Origin: JBFWRI01 sp050248995
GTDB lineage: Bacteria; Pseudomonadota; Alphaproteobacteria; JAIXQD01
Direction: 5' to 3'
DNA: 43,507 bases
Assembly: GCA_050248995.1 (NCBI GenBank)
Contig: JBFWRI010000017.1
Coordinates: forward strand, 1-43,507
Numbering within the stretch: the first letter of the stretch is position 1; every line of letters starts with the position of its first letter. Made by a program: the position numbers and the translations under genes. The notes under the pieces are model-generated. The model saw only the letters and a list, made by a program, of their open reading frames with translations. It made no database searches and was not told the DNA's origin. Below are positions 15,425 through 23,158 of the stretch, piece by piece.

Positions 15425-16468
15425 GTGTCAGGCGATAAAAAAACATTCACTGGACCGTGGAATTCTGCACAGAAATCCGCGCCACAGGACGAAAAGGATA
15501 TTCTTTCCGACCTGTGGCACAACCTTGTCGATAATTCCGAAAAAACATTCGCAATTACCGAACAGTTCCGGCGCGCGGGTTTGGCGCTGCTGTGGCGGCC
15601 GGTAGACAAAGCATCATCGAAGGCCATCTTCCGCAACCGCGAGATTTTGAAACACGCCTATCGCGGGATGCGCTTTGCCGGAACGCCCTTGTTCCTGGCC
15701 TGCGGCCTTACGGGCGCCCTGCTTTATAAAGTCACCAGCGCTGCAACCGGCAGAAAAGATATTGCAACCGCCGTAGGCCTTGGAACAAACATCGCCGGAT
15801 ACTTTGCTGCCATGCTGGCCATTCTACCGGCTGTTGTCCCGGGAGCCGTTGCAGCGATCAGCACGCTTAAGGGCTGTGCTGTATCTCTGGGGGCGGGGTT
15901 TGGCGCGGCACAGAAGTTCAATAGCCGTGGCAGCAGCGTGTTGCGACAGAAGCTGCATAACAACATCAGCTTTGCTTGCGAAGCATACAAGAACGGCACC
16001 TTCATACGCGAACAGGCAGATGAAGCCGGGTTGGATTCACGCTCGATTGTGGCGTCGTTGGCCGGTGCCACCACAGCGGCAACCTATGGTCTTGCCAAAG
16101 GTGTTGTTGAAAGCCTGTTCAAGCGAAATGCAAAATACATCAAGCTGAGCGTAAGCAATGCTTATAAAAACGTTGCTTATGCCATCGACCCGGGGCAGGA
16201 CGAACACGCACGCATCAATAAAAAAGATACGCCGAGCCTATACTGGGTCGGTAAGGTGATTGGTGCCGTTGCCTATGCGCCGGGCTTTGTTATCGGCGCC
16301 GGTATCGGGTTTGCAGGCAAGAAAGCAGCGTTTGTGCGTAACGTGCTGGAGGCCAGCAATGACGGCAAGTTCCGCCCGCTAAAAGAATTCGCAAAAATGT
16401 ACCGCAAGATCCGTGCTGGGCAAAATCCCTTGGTGCGGGGCGTTGCGCCGGCAGCTGCACTCCCCTAA
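15425..16468 (+). CDS. Hypothetical membrane protein
   Basis: The GTG at 15425 is the first usable start, with TAGGTGG upstream. The 347-residue product has a charged N-terminus without signal peptide, hydrophobic Gly/Ala-rich segments around residues 85-105, 115-150 and 270-295, and basic stretches between them. The hydrophobic parts resemble Gly-zipper segments more than classical transporter helices. I find no family. It is divergently arranged with the 712-residue Ala-rich protein, sharing a 178-base promoter region that holds two copies of ACTTTCAT, so the two may be related in function. Confidence 0.65.
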   Translation: MSGDKKTFTGPWNSAQKSAPQDEKDILSDLWHNLVDNSEKTFAITEQFRRAGLALLWRPVDKASSKAIFRNREILKHAYRGMRFAGTPLFLACGLTGALLYKVTSAATGRKDIATAVGLGTNIAGYFAAMLAILPAVVPGAVAAISTLKGCAVSLGAGFGAAQKFNSRGSSVLRQKLHNNISFACEAYKNGTFIREQADEAGLDSRSIVASLAGATTAATYGLAKGVVESLFKRNAKYIKLSVSNAYKNVAYAIDPGQDEHARINKKDTPSLYWVGKVIGAVAYAPGFVIGAGIGFAGKKAAFVRNVLEASNDGKFRPLKEFAKMYRKIRAGQNPLVRGVAPAAALP

Positions 16469-16824
16469 GCGCTGACCATTACTTTGAAGCCGCCGTAAGC
16501 CATGCGCTTCGGGTCAAACGGCATCTTGCCGTCCTTGCACATGTCGTTCAGGCGCTTGTCTTTCATGACCTTCTTCAGCGTGGCGTCGCGGTGCGCGCGT
16601 GACTTGTAGACGATGTAAGAAAACACGATCGTTTCGCCGGTTTTCGATTTTGCGAGTTTGGGGAAAGCAAGGCAGCCTTTGGCACGCCCGTCATCCAGCA
16701 CACATTCCTTGTAATCAACCGCACCGTATTCACGCCATATCTTGCTGGCCTTGGCGGCCATCTTCTTATAGGCGGGTAAGTTCTTCTTGGGTACATTCAA
16801 AACAAATCCGTCGACATAGGGCAT
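16465..16824 (-). CDS. DUF1428 family protein (YbaA-like)
   Basis: The 119-residue protein begins MPYVDGFVLNVPKKNLPAYKKMA and contains WREYGAVDYKECVLDD, FSYIVYKSRAHRDATLKKVM and MPFDPKRMAYGGFKVMV, the DUF1428 signature of a small ferredoxin-like (dimeric alpha-beta barrel) fold. The family is conserved in proteobacteria with no proven role. It converges on the preceding membrane protein with a four-base overlap, and its own start has GGAG upstream. Confidence 0.92.
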   Translation of the reverse strand: MPYVDGFVLNVPKKNLPAYKKMAAKASKIWREYGAVDYKECVLDDGRAKGCLAFPKLAKSKTGETIVFSYIVYKSRAHRDATLKKVMKDKRLNDMCKDGKMPFDPKRMAYGGFKVMVSA

Positions 16825-16956
16825 GTGGGTCTCCTTTGGGGTTGTCAGCCTGAAAGCTAGCTATCCTGCCGGTTTCGTCAATTCCACAGCTGAAAACCGA
16901 GGCTATTCTGATAAGAATTGCCGTTTCCGGCCGGCTTTGGTAAAACCACCAGCTAC

Positions 16957-17046
16957 GGAAGGGTGGTCGAGTGGTTGATGGCTCCGGTCTTGAAAACCGG
17001 CATGGGTGCAAGCCCATCGTGGGTTCGAATCCCACCCCTTCCGCCA
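16957..17046 (+). tRNA. tRNA-Ser (TGA), CCA encoded
   Basis: A 90-base class II tRNA: acceptor GGAAGGG pairs with CCCTTCC, anticodon stem-loop CCGGTCTTGAAAACCGG carries TGA, a long variable arm (CATGGGTGCAAGCCCATC) follows, the TpsiC arm is GTGGGTTCGAATCCCAC, then G and CCA. Confidence 0.96.
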
Positions 17047-17063
17047 TACTTATGAGGTAATAG

Positions 17064-17402
17064 ATGAGCAATGCTAAAAGTCTCAATGCCCTTGAAGCAC
17101 AATATCAATATGAGACTGATGAGGAGCTTAAAAGGAAAAGAGAGGTCTATCGCGCCTTTATTGTTGGGCAGACTAGAGATCAAATTGTAGAGCAATCAGC
17201 TAATCTAGATTATAATGAAAAGGCTTATGAAGTTCTTTCGAAAATAGTTCACAAGCGCGAGAGAGCAAAGGCTAGGCGCGCGCTTTTAAAAGAATTGATG
17301 ATGTGGGCTGGTCTTGTTGGCCCGTTCATTGTGGGTCTTTTTGCCAGCCCTTACTTTTTGGCTTTATGGAATGCATTGGTTCATATCGCAGGTCTAAACT
17401 AA
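17064..17402 (+). CDS. Small membrane-anchored hypothetical protein, AT-richer than its neighbours
   Basis: The ATG at 17064 follows TGAGGTAATAG, a usable ribosome-binding site, 17 bases after tRNA-Ser. The 112-residue product has a charged helical N-terminal two thirds (Glu/Lys/Arg-rich, probably coiled) and one hydrophobic hairpin at the C-terminus (about residues 80-110, WAGLVGPFIVGLFASPYFLALW). Its codons prefer A/T at third positions, unlike the surrounding genes, which together with the adjacent tRNA suggests recent acquisition. I do not recognise the family. It ends three bases before the hydrolase gene. Confidence 0.6.
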   Translation: MSNAKSLNALEAQYQYETDEELKRKREVYRAFIVGQTRDQIVEQSANLDYNEKAYEVLSKIVHKRERAKARRALLKELMMWAGLVGPFIVGLFASPYFLALWNALVHIAGLN

Positions 17403-17405
17403 GCA

Positions 17406-18302
17406 ATGTCTGAGCTTCGCCGCGCCGAACTTTATAGCTTGCTGGGTGACCTGCCGCCGCGCGATGCGCCCATCGACGTCGCGGTGCAGTGGGTTGAGCA
17501 GCGCGAGCGTTACACGGTTGAAAAGCTGCTGCTTGGCCTGAACGGCATCGAGCCTGTGCCGGCATATTTCGTCAGGCCCAAGGGCACATCAGGCAAATTG
17601 CCGACGGCGCTGTATAACCACCCGCACGGCGCCAAGTATCATATCGGCAAGGAAGATCTGCTGATCTCGCGCGGCGGCAAGCTGCCGTGGGGCGAAGAGC
17701 TGGTCAATATGGGCTGTAACGTACTATGCATGGACATGTGGGCCTTTGGCGAGCGCTCCACGCGCTGCGAAATGGATATCTTTAAAGAGATGCTGTGGAA
17801 GGGACAGGTGATGTGGGGCATGATGGTGTTCGACACGCTGCGCGGGTTCGATTACCTGCTGACGCGTGATGATGTGGACGCCAGCCGTATCGCCACGCTG
17901 GGCCTATCGATGGGCAGCACCATGGCGTGGTATCTGGCCGCGCTGGAACCCCGCATAAAAGTATGCGCTGATATCTGCTGCCTGACGGAATTCGACGAAC
18001 TAATTAAAACCGACGGCCTGCAATACCACGGCATCTATTATTATGTACCAAGCCTGCTGAAGCACTTTACCGCCGCCAGCATCAACGCGCTGATCGCGCC
18101 CCGGGCGCACATCAGCGTGGCAGGGGTGCAAGACCCGCTGACGCCGCCCAAGGGGCTGGATATCATCGACGAAGAATTAAAGCGGGTGTATGCAGCAGCC
18201 GGCGCGCCGGAAAACTGGCTGTTAAAACGTTATGACGTTGGCCACGTTGAAACCCCCGAAATGCGCGCCGATGTCGTGGCATTTTTAAAGAAGAAACTGT
18301 AA
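17406..18302 (+). CDS. Alpha/beta hydrolase (dienelactone hydrolase/acetyl esterase-like)
   Basis: The 298-residue protein has the alpha/beta-hydrolase core: a NHPHGAKYHIGKE oxyanion region, GLSMGS nucleophile elbow (Ser168), Asp243 in GVQDPLTPPKG and His280 in DVGHVETPEM, a full catalytic triad in the right order. No signal peptide is seen, so it is cytoplasmic. It resembles acetyl-xylan-esterase or dienelactone-hydrolase-like proteins; the substrate is not predictable. The WAFGERSTRCEMD segment typifies this subgroup. Its stop is immediately followed by the convergent amyloid-locus gene ending at 18303. Confidence 0.85.
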   Translation: MSELRRAELYSLLGDLPPRDAPIDVAVQWVEQRERYTVEKLLLGLNGIEPVPAYFVRPKGTSGKLPTALYNHPHGAKYHIGKEDLLISRGGKLPWGEELVNMGCNVLCMDMWAFGERSTRCEMDIFKEMLWKGQVMWGMMVFDTLRGFDYLLTRDDVDASRIATLGLSMGSTMAWYLAALEPRIKVCADICCLTEFDELIKTDGLQYHGIYYYVPSLLKHFTAASINALIAPRAHISVAGVQDPLTPPKGLDIIDEELKRVYAAAGAPENWLLKRYDVGHVETPEMRADVVAFLKKKL

Positions 18303-18764
18303 TTAGTACCGCCCAGTCAGCAGCTGGGCGTCACGCAACGTGGCAAGAGCATTATAGTCCTTTACCGACTGCATGTTGCTGACGCTTAGCTCCATCGTGT
18401 TCAGGTTCTGGATCACTGCATTATCAAGGCTGTTACGGATAATGCTGACAAGTCCTGGAATGTCAGATAGCGTCGCTCCGCCCACATTGTTTCCAAGCTG
18501 GATGACTGAGACTAGCTGGCCAACATCAACGTTGTTGATAAAATCCTGGCTGCTGAGCTGGAAAGCATTCTGAACCTCGCCGTTCACCATACTTTTGTGG
18601 ACAAGAGCGAAATCAAGAACCAGCCCGCCTGCCATCATGAAGCCGCCGCGCTGCGCATCCAGTTCATCCTGCGTTAGGGGATCCGAACTCAGAACAGCTG
18701 CGCGTACCGGCGTCGCCAGAATAAGAATTAGGGTCATGATAGTAAGGAACAGAAGAATGCGCAT
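18303..18764 (-). CDS. Secreted protein with double-Gly leader-like motif, Fap-like locus
   Basis: ATG 18764 follows AGGAGC. A signal peptide (residues 1-23) precedes SSDPLTQDELDAQRGGF, a motif with Gly40-Gly41 that resembles double-glycine processing sites cleaved by C39 peptidases, and such a peptidase is encoded immediately upstream. The rest (153 residues in total) is Asn/Gln/Ser/Val-rich, with strand-like segments (FINNVDVGQLVSVIQLGNN, VIQNLNTMELSVSN). Similar secreted proteins with an ELDAxRGG motif occur at Pseudomonas-type Fap loci as far as I recall. It may be an amyloid-associated minor component or substrate of the peptidase; cleavage is inferred. Confidence 0.65.
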   Translation of the reverse strand: MRILLFLTIMTLILILATPVRAAVLSSDPLTQDELDAQRGGFMMAGGLVLDFALVHKSMVNGEVQNAFQLSSQDFINNVDVGQLVSVIQLGNNVGGATLSDIPGLVSIIRNSLDNAVIQNLNTMELSVSNMQSVKDYNALATLRDAQLLTGRY

Positions 18765-18773
18765 TAGAAGCTC

Positions 18774-19463
18774 CTAGCGGTAATAGTTCGGCGTTAATGC
18801 GGTATCCAGGGCAAGATTGCTAAGGGGCGCTGATCCCATGCCGGCAACGACTGGTGCTCGCAGACGCTGCCATTCGCTGGCTACGTTAAAGGTGGGTTGC
18901 GCCGTTTCTGTGTGACTGGTGATGACGAACAAGATGCCGTTCCAGCTTTTATTAAACGCATCGCGGGTAACAATGCGGGCGCCAGTGGCGGGGTCACCTA
19001 GCAACACATGGTCACTACTAACGCCTTTCACTACTACGAAGTGCATATAGCCCTTGTTGTTGATCAACACGATAGCAGGGATATCCGCAGCAGCCAGTTT
19101 GTCGATAGATGCGCGGTAGCCTTCCGCGGTAAACCCGACTGATTGCAGATATTTCTTCATGTCCAGCATGGAAAAGCCTGCTTTGTGGATCTTTTCTTTA
19201 TCGCCGGTCTCATACATCGCTTTCAGGATGCCAGCTTCATCGCTGGGCATCTCGTAGTGGTAAGTCAACAGAGCGGCAATGGCAGCGGCGCCGCAGCTAA
19301 AGTCGTATTTCTGTTTGATCATGTGGGTAAAGCGCATCTCGCTCATATTCTTGACGGGCAGTCGCATCGTACCTGCGCCCGACATGCCGGGAACCATGTC
19401 TGCTGCAAAGGCTGGCAGTACCAGAAGTACAGTAAGCAGAGCCGAAGGCAAAAAAATGTTCAT
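18774..19463 (-). CDS. Periplasmic C39-family peptidase, FapD-like
   Basis: The 229-residue protein has a signal peptide (1-20) followed by a C39 papain-like domain: QKYDFSCGAAAIAALLTYHY with Cys57, GYMHFVVVKG with His141 and LLGDPATGA with Asp157, so the triad is complete. Bacteriocin C39 domains are fused to ABC exporters; this one stands alone and is exported, as FapD is in the Pseudomonas fap operon. FapD is needed for secretion of Fap amyloid. The gene starts seven bases after the preceding small secreted protein gene, and the next one follows nine bases later. Its probable substrate is one of these secreted neighbours. Confidence 0.85.
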   Translation of the reverse strand: MNIFLPSALLTVLLVLPAFAADMVPGMSGAGTMRLPVKNMSEMRFTHMIKQKYDFSCGAAAIAALLTYHYEMPSDEAGILKAMYETGDKEKIHKAGFSMLDMKKYLQSVGFTAEGYRASIDKLAAADIPAIVLINNKGYMHFVVVKGVSSDHVLLGDPATGARIVTRDAFNKSWNGILFVITSHTETAQPTFNVASEWQRLRAPVVAGMGSAPLSNLALDTALTPNYYR

Positions 19464-19470
19464 AACAGAA

Positions 19471-19815
19471 TCACTGCATGGTTAAGTTCACGACGGTCGA
19501 GTTCTGGATGATGACGCCGTTGCCGCTATTCTGGACAACGCTGATGATGCCGCTGCCACCGGAAAAGGCGGCTTCGCTGATGATATTAGTGCCGCCCACA
19601 GGGTTGTTCAGTGTATTACCAGCACTAACCGCTATATTCTCGATCGAACTCAGCACAGCAGGGTTAAACCCGCTGGCACCGCGGCTGTCGTCTAGCACTT
19701 CGGCAGAAACTGCCGCAGCTTCGGCAAAGGGAAGTTCGTTCATGCTGCCTTGTGCGGCTAAAGCCGAGGCAGGGAATGAAATAACCAGTGCCAGAAAAGC
19801 TGCGACGCGTTTCAT
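19471..19815 (-). CDS. Small secreted protein of the Fap-like locus
   Basis: A 114-residue protein with a signal peptide (MKRVAAFLALVISFPASALA). It has VLDDSRGASGF, a diverged version of the LDxxRGG motif in the 18303 gene, here RGA instead of RGG. It ends with SGIISVVQNSGNGVIIQNS followed by a hydrophobic strand. This last part matches the end of the large Asn-rich protein (VMQVTQNSG, TQSAITV), so the two probably share a C-terminal beta module used for assembly or export. It lies between the Asn-rich protein gene and the peptidase gene, spaced 15 and 7 bases. A nucleator or minor amyloid subunit, like FapB or FapE, is inferred. Confidence 0.65.
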   Translation of the reverse strand: MKRVAAFLALVISFPASALAAQGSMNELPFAEAAAVSAEVLDDSRGASGFNPAVLSSIENIAVSAGNTLNNPVGGTNIISEAAFSGGSGIISVVQNSGNGVIIQNSTVVNLTMQ

Positions 19816-19830
19816 CAGATAGCCTCCAGC

Positions 19831-20631
19831 TTACGGTTGCGCGGGTTGCTGAATGTTAGCCTGGACCGTGATAGCCGACTGAGTCACGTTACCCGATACG
19901 CCCGAGTTCTGTGTGACCTGCATCACGCCGGTAGCACCGTCAAAGCCTGTAAAGTTGTTATCAACACGGTATGGATCTTCCGGATCGAAGGCATACGAGT
20001 TGTTGGCAACCGTACCGCTCAGAGCTGAAGCCGTCACGATCTCAGCGCCACTGAACGAGTTCTTTGAACCAAGTTCGTTAGTGTCAATGGGCGTGCTGAC
20101 AGCAGTATAGACGCTGTTATCAACCCGGTTGTCATCGCCACCATTGTTGCTGGCAATGTCGCCCATGGTGTTGCCACCATTATGGCTGTTCAGGTTGTTG
20201 CCGTTGATCTCAAGGGCTTCGTGTGTGCTATTGTCACTGTTATTGTCGGCTGAACTTACGTTCGTCGTGTTGACGCTGTTGTTGTTAGCGTCATAATCAG
20301 TATTCGAGCTGCTATCATCAGCCGAGCTGACAGACGTGGTGTTGACGCTGTTGTTATTGGCGTCATAGTCAGTATTCGAGCTATTGTTATCAGCCGATGC
20401 GTTTACCGTTGATGTGAAGCTCTTGTCGTTATAGTTGTCTGTAGCGGTGTGGCTGCTGCTGTTATTGCCGCTGCCGATATCACCAGCGGTGTTGCCACCG
20501 TTATGACTGGCAATATCGCCAACCGTATTACCGACATCGTTGTTATTGCCATCGCTGCTATTATCAGCATAAGCTGCGGTTGAGGTCAGCAGCAAGACTG
20601 CAGCTGTTGACAACAGGACTTTCTTAAACAT
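19831..20631 (-). CDS. Asn/Ser/Asp-rich secreted repeat protein, candidate functional amyloid
   Basis: ATG 20631 follows GAAGGAGAG; an upstream in-frame start at 20724 would spoil the signal peptide (residues 1-22, ending AYA). The 266-residue product is dominated by Asn, Ser, Asp, Thr and Gly. GNTxGDIxSxNGG motifs occur near residues 34, 47 and 152, and a 24-residue unit with SSNTDYDANNNSVNTT repeats at about 79-102 and 103-126, with a decayed third copy. There is no Cys. The C-terminus has VTQNSGVSGNVTQSAITV. Low hydrophobicity, Asn-rich repeats, a signal peptide and neighbouring FapF- and FapD-like genes suggest an extracellular amyloid subunit. An adhesin of another kind cannot be excluded. 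Confidence 0.7.
   Translation of the reverse strand: MFKKVLLSTAAVLLLTSTAAYADNSSDGNNNDVGNTVGDIASHNGGNTAGDIGSGNNSSSHTATDNYNDKSFTSTVNASADNNSSNTDYDANNNSVNTTSVSSADDSSSNTDYDANNNSVNTTNVSSADNNSDNSTHEALEINGNNLNSHNGGNTMGDIASNNGGDDNRVDNSVYTAVSTPIDTNELGSKNSFSGAEIVTASALSGTVANNSYAFDPEDPYRVDNNFTGFDGATGVMQVTQNSGVSGNVTQSAITVQANIQQPAQP
20267..20410. repeat. 72-bp in-frame tandem repeat (two copies plus a decayed one)
   Basis: The sequence starting GTGTTGACGCTGTTGTTGTT at 20267 recurs at 20339 with few changes, a period of 72 bases or 24 codons. A weaker copy flanks them on the left (20230-20266). They encode the repeats of the Asn-rich protein on the minus strand and allow copy-number change by slippage or recombination. 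Confidence 0.85.
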
Positions 20632-20916
20632 CGTGAACTCTCCTTCAGGGTTAGGGTTTTTGTTCGCCAGATAGTGCCAAAGCCGCCAGCATGGATTCCG
20701 GCAGTTAAGTCTTGCCGGTGCCACAAGTAGGGTAATGTGCAGTCCAGAGAACGTTTACTGTACTTTCTTGAAAAGGATGACAAGTACCGCTTCTAGTGCG
20801 TTAATAAGTGAAGTCGGATAGATGTCTACCTTGCGCGTACACCTATCAGAAACGTTTATAAGATTAAATGTGCATACTTTGTGCATTTTATAAATTGGAC
20901 GTAAGCTCCATAAGCT
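20632..20916. promoter_or_regulatory. 285-base upstream region of the Asn-rich protein gene
   Basis: This is the longest gap in the window without a gene and separates the FapF-like gene from the structural genes. TGTGCAT occurs at 20869-20875 and 20880-20886, exactly 11 bases apart and so on the same helix face. AACGTTTA occurs twice (near 20753 and 20851). These are plausible regulator-binding repeats. No terminator or sigma-54 site is clear. The structural genes are probably transcribed from their own promoter here. Confidence 0.4.
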
Positions 20917-22110
20917 TCAGAATAGGTCAAACGTCATCGGCACCTTGACGATAAGGCGTACATCTGGCGCGTCTTCCGTGACACCGACACTGGTAATGAA
21001 GTTGATGGCTGTGGCGTCGGTGGCACGGTATGAAGATCCGATATTAAGGGCTCCCACCTGCAGGATGGTTGAATCAGGAATGGTTGTTCCATTCTGGGTG
21101 CTTTCGAATACCATATTATGGGTGTAGCTAAGGCTGAGCGATGTACGATCGTTGATGGCCAGGCTGGAACCAAGGGTAGCATTTACGCTGTCGCCCGGAT
21201 CAATAGTGCCGATCGTGCCACCGATATCCTCTTCCATATTATATGTGTAGCCAAGATTGGCAAAGAAAACGACAGGGTCGTTCGGGAAGATAGCAGTCAC
21301 ACTGGGCTCAAGCGCTGTGAAGCCTGAGCCAGTGGGTAGTTCTTCCAGCAGGCCTGTGGCCGGGTCACGCGGCACGTCGAACGGGCCCGTGCCTGTATCA
21401 CTTTTATAGCGGGCGTTGGCGATAAAAATTGGCCATTCATTGCGGCCGCTGTTGATCTGGTAGTGGGCGCCAAATTCAATATCGCCGATATCGCTGCCGT
21501 CCACCTCGGTCAAGACATCGGCACCTGCGCCAGCGCCGAATGGGCGGGCCCGTGTGCGGTCGTTGCGGTAAAGGTAAGGAACGCTGATGTCGGCCTCAAG
21601 GCGGTTGGTAATACCCATACGTCCCGTCAGACGTGCCGTTATCGCATCCCGGTTAACATCCGATATCTGGAATAAACCGATATTCAGCGCGGGTATGATG
21701 GTATAGCCTTGGATATCAACGCGCACCGCCGATGAATTTGAATATTCAAGGCCAGGCTCCACCACAACGCTGCCCCTTTTCAGCATGACGCCGGTATTTT
21801 GGTCCAGTACGGTGATATCCGGTAGCTTCTCCTTTTTGGCAACCTCGCGTTTTTCGGTGCCGACGTGGACGGGGGTCTGATCCGGTATCGGTGGCGAAGC
21901 GTGCGCAGTGGCGGTCTTGTTGCCTACCAGCGAATTTAGTTGCTGTTGTATAGCCGACAGTTGGCCCTGCTGCTGTTCAATAACCAGCTGCTGATCAGCC
22001 AGCTGTTGTCGCATGGCGGCAAGCTCGGAATCGGGTGCAGCCAGCACCGGCGCAGGTAAGACGCATAATGTAAACAGCAGAATTTTCTGCCTGAAAGCAC
22101 AATAAGTCAC
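20917..22110 (-). CDS. FapF-like outer-membrane secretion pore (coiled coil plus beta-barrel)
   Basis: The GTG at 22110 follows GAGGA. The 397-residue protein has a signal peptide (to about residue 24), then a Gln-rich coiled coil (residues 27-63, repeats of QQLxxQQxxIEQQQGQL), a linker, and a beta-barrel of alternating strands from about residue 110 (RGSVVVEPGLEYSNSS, RLEADISVPYLYRNDR) ending in a terminal Phe. This order of coiled coil and barrel is that of FapF, the trimeric pore that exports Fap amyloid. Such barrels are often annotated as MetA-pathway phenol-degradation transporters. It is the first gene of the minus-strand cluster with the Asn-rich protein and the C39 peptidase. Confidence 0.75.
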   Translation of the reverse strand: MTYCAFRQKILLFTLCVLPAPVLAAPDSELAAMRQQLADQQLVIEQQQGQLSAIQQQLNSLVGNKTATAHASPPIPDQTPVHVGTEKREVAKKEKLPDITVLDQNTGVMLKRGSVVVEPGLEYSNSSAVRVDIQGYTIIPALNIGLFQISDVNRDAITARLTGRMGITNRLEADISVPYLYRNDRTRARPFGAGAGADVLTEVDGSDIGDIEFGAHYQINSGRNEWPIFIANARYKSDTGTGPFDVPRDPATGLLEELPTGSGFTALEPSVTAIFPNDPVVFFANLGYTYNMEEDIGGTIGTIDPGDSVNATLGSSLAINDRTSLSLSYTHNMVFESTQNGTTIPDSTILQVGALNIGSSYRATDATAINFITSVGVTEDAPDVRLIVKVPMTFDLF

Positions 22111-22245
22111 GGGGTCCTCTTCATTACGAACGGTGCAATGAAGAAGTGATGCGACAGGGAAAGTTTTTTCTGAACGCTTATCTGTGCTTTGTATATTAAG
22201 ACAGAATAAAAACGTTATGCGACTGCCAGAGGTTTTATGGATTCT

Positions 22246-23121
22246 TTATTGGGCTGACATCTGGCGATGGCGTTCGCGGAAGCGCTCTTTGTCTTCGTCT
22301 GATGTGACGGCGTGACAGTGTTCGCACGAAACGCCGTCTTCATAATGCGGATGGGCGCGGGCGGTTGCATCCAGCGCGCGGCCGCAGCCAAAGCACATCC
22401 GGTAGGCGCCGGTTGAAAGACCGTGGCCCACGGCCATACGCTTGTCGAACACATAGCAATCACCGTCCCACGTGCTGTGTTCGGCGGGAATTTCTTCCAG
22501 ATACTTCAGAATGCCGCCCTGCAGGTGGAAAACTTCCTCGAACCCTTCAGCCAGCATGAAAGCGCTGGCCTTTTCGCAGCGAATGCCGCCCGTGCAGTAC
22601 ATGGCCACGCGCTTATGCTTCTTCGGGTCAAGATTTTCACGCACATAAGCGGCGAAGTCGGTAAAATTCTCGATCCGTGGGTCGACTGCCCCCTTGAACA
22701 TGCCGATATCGGTTTCGTACGTGTTGCGCGTATCCAGCAGCAGCACATCGGGGTTGGCCGTCAGGGCATCCCATTCAGAAGGCGTGACATAGGTGCCGAC
22801 ATTCTGTGTCGGGTCAACATGCGGTTGTTCGAACGTGATGGTTTCGCGCTTCAGGCGGATCTTCAGTCGGTTGAATGGCTTTTCAGGTGCGCTGCTGAAC
22901 TTCACCACATCACGCGGCAGGCCGCAGTGTGTTTCCAGCAGTTTCAGCATGGCATCGATGTTTTCGGCGGTGCCGGCCAGTGTGCCGTTGATGCCTTCGG
23001 GCGCAATCAGCAGGCTGCCGCAGATGCCAAGATCAGCAAAGGCAGGCTTCAGCGTTTCCCTTAGGGCCGAAGGGTCAGCCACAGCAACAAAGCGATAAAG
23101 GGCAGCAACGGTATATGTCAT
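22246..23121 (-). CDS. trhO: tRNA uridine(34) hydroxylase TrhO (rhodanese family)
   Basis: The 291-residue protein has the TrhO/YceA N-terminal domain (APEGINGTLAG, FNRLKIRLKRE), then a rhodanese domain (LLLDTRNTYETDIGMFKGA) with the active loop CTGGIRCEK (Cys176), and a C-terminal Cys-rich tail (CFGCG, CEHCH) typical of some TrhO proteins. TrhO hydroxylates U34 of tRNAs that read NNU/NNG-type codons. It stands alone between the Fap-like and pilus loci on the same strand. Confidence 0.95.
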   Translation of the reverse strand: MTYTVAALYRFVAVADPSALRETLKPAFADLGICGSLLIAPEGINGTLAGTAENIDAMLKLLETHCGLPRDVVKFSSAPEKPFNRLKIRLKRETITFEQPHVDPTQNVGTYVTPSEWDALTANPDVLLLDTRNTYETDIGMFKGAVDPRIENFTDFAAYVRENLDPKKHKRVAMYCTGGIRCEKASAFMLAEGFEEVFHLQGGILKYLEEIPAEHSTWDGDCYVFDKRMAVGHGLSTGAYRMCFGCGRALDATARAHPHYEDGVSCEHCHAVTSDEDKERFRERHRQMSAQ

Positions 23122-23158
23122 ACGGGTGTTCTAGCGGAAACCGGTGCCGGAATCAAAC

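Noticed and set aside
16957..17402. tRNA-Ser(TGA) as an active attachment site with a short island
   Set aside because: I found no repeat of the tRNA 3' end downstream of the AT-richer gene and no integrase nearby, so only the weaker statement about codon use is kept.
20917..22110. FapF-like gene considered as a phenol-degradation transporter
   Set aside because: No aromatic catabolism gene is near, and the N-terminal coiled coil together with C39 peptidase and Asn-rich protein genes fits an amyloid export pore better.
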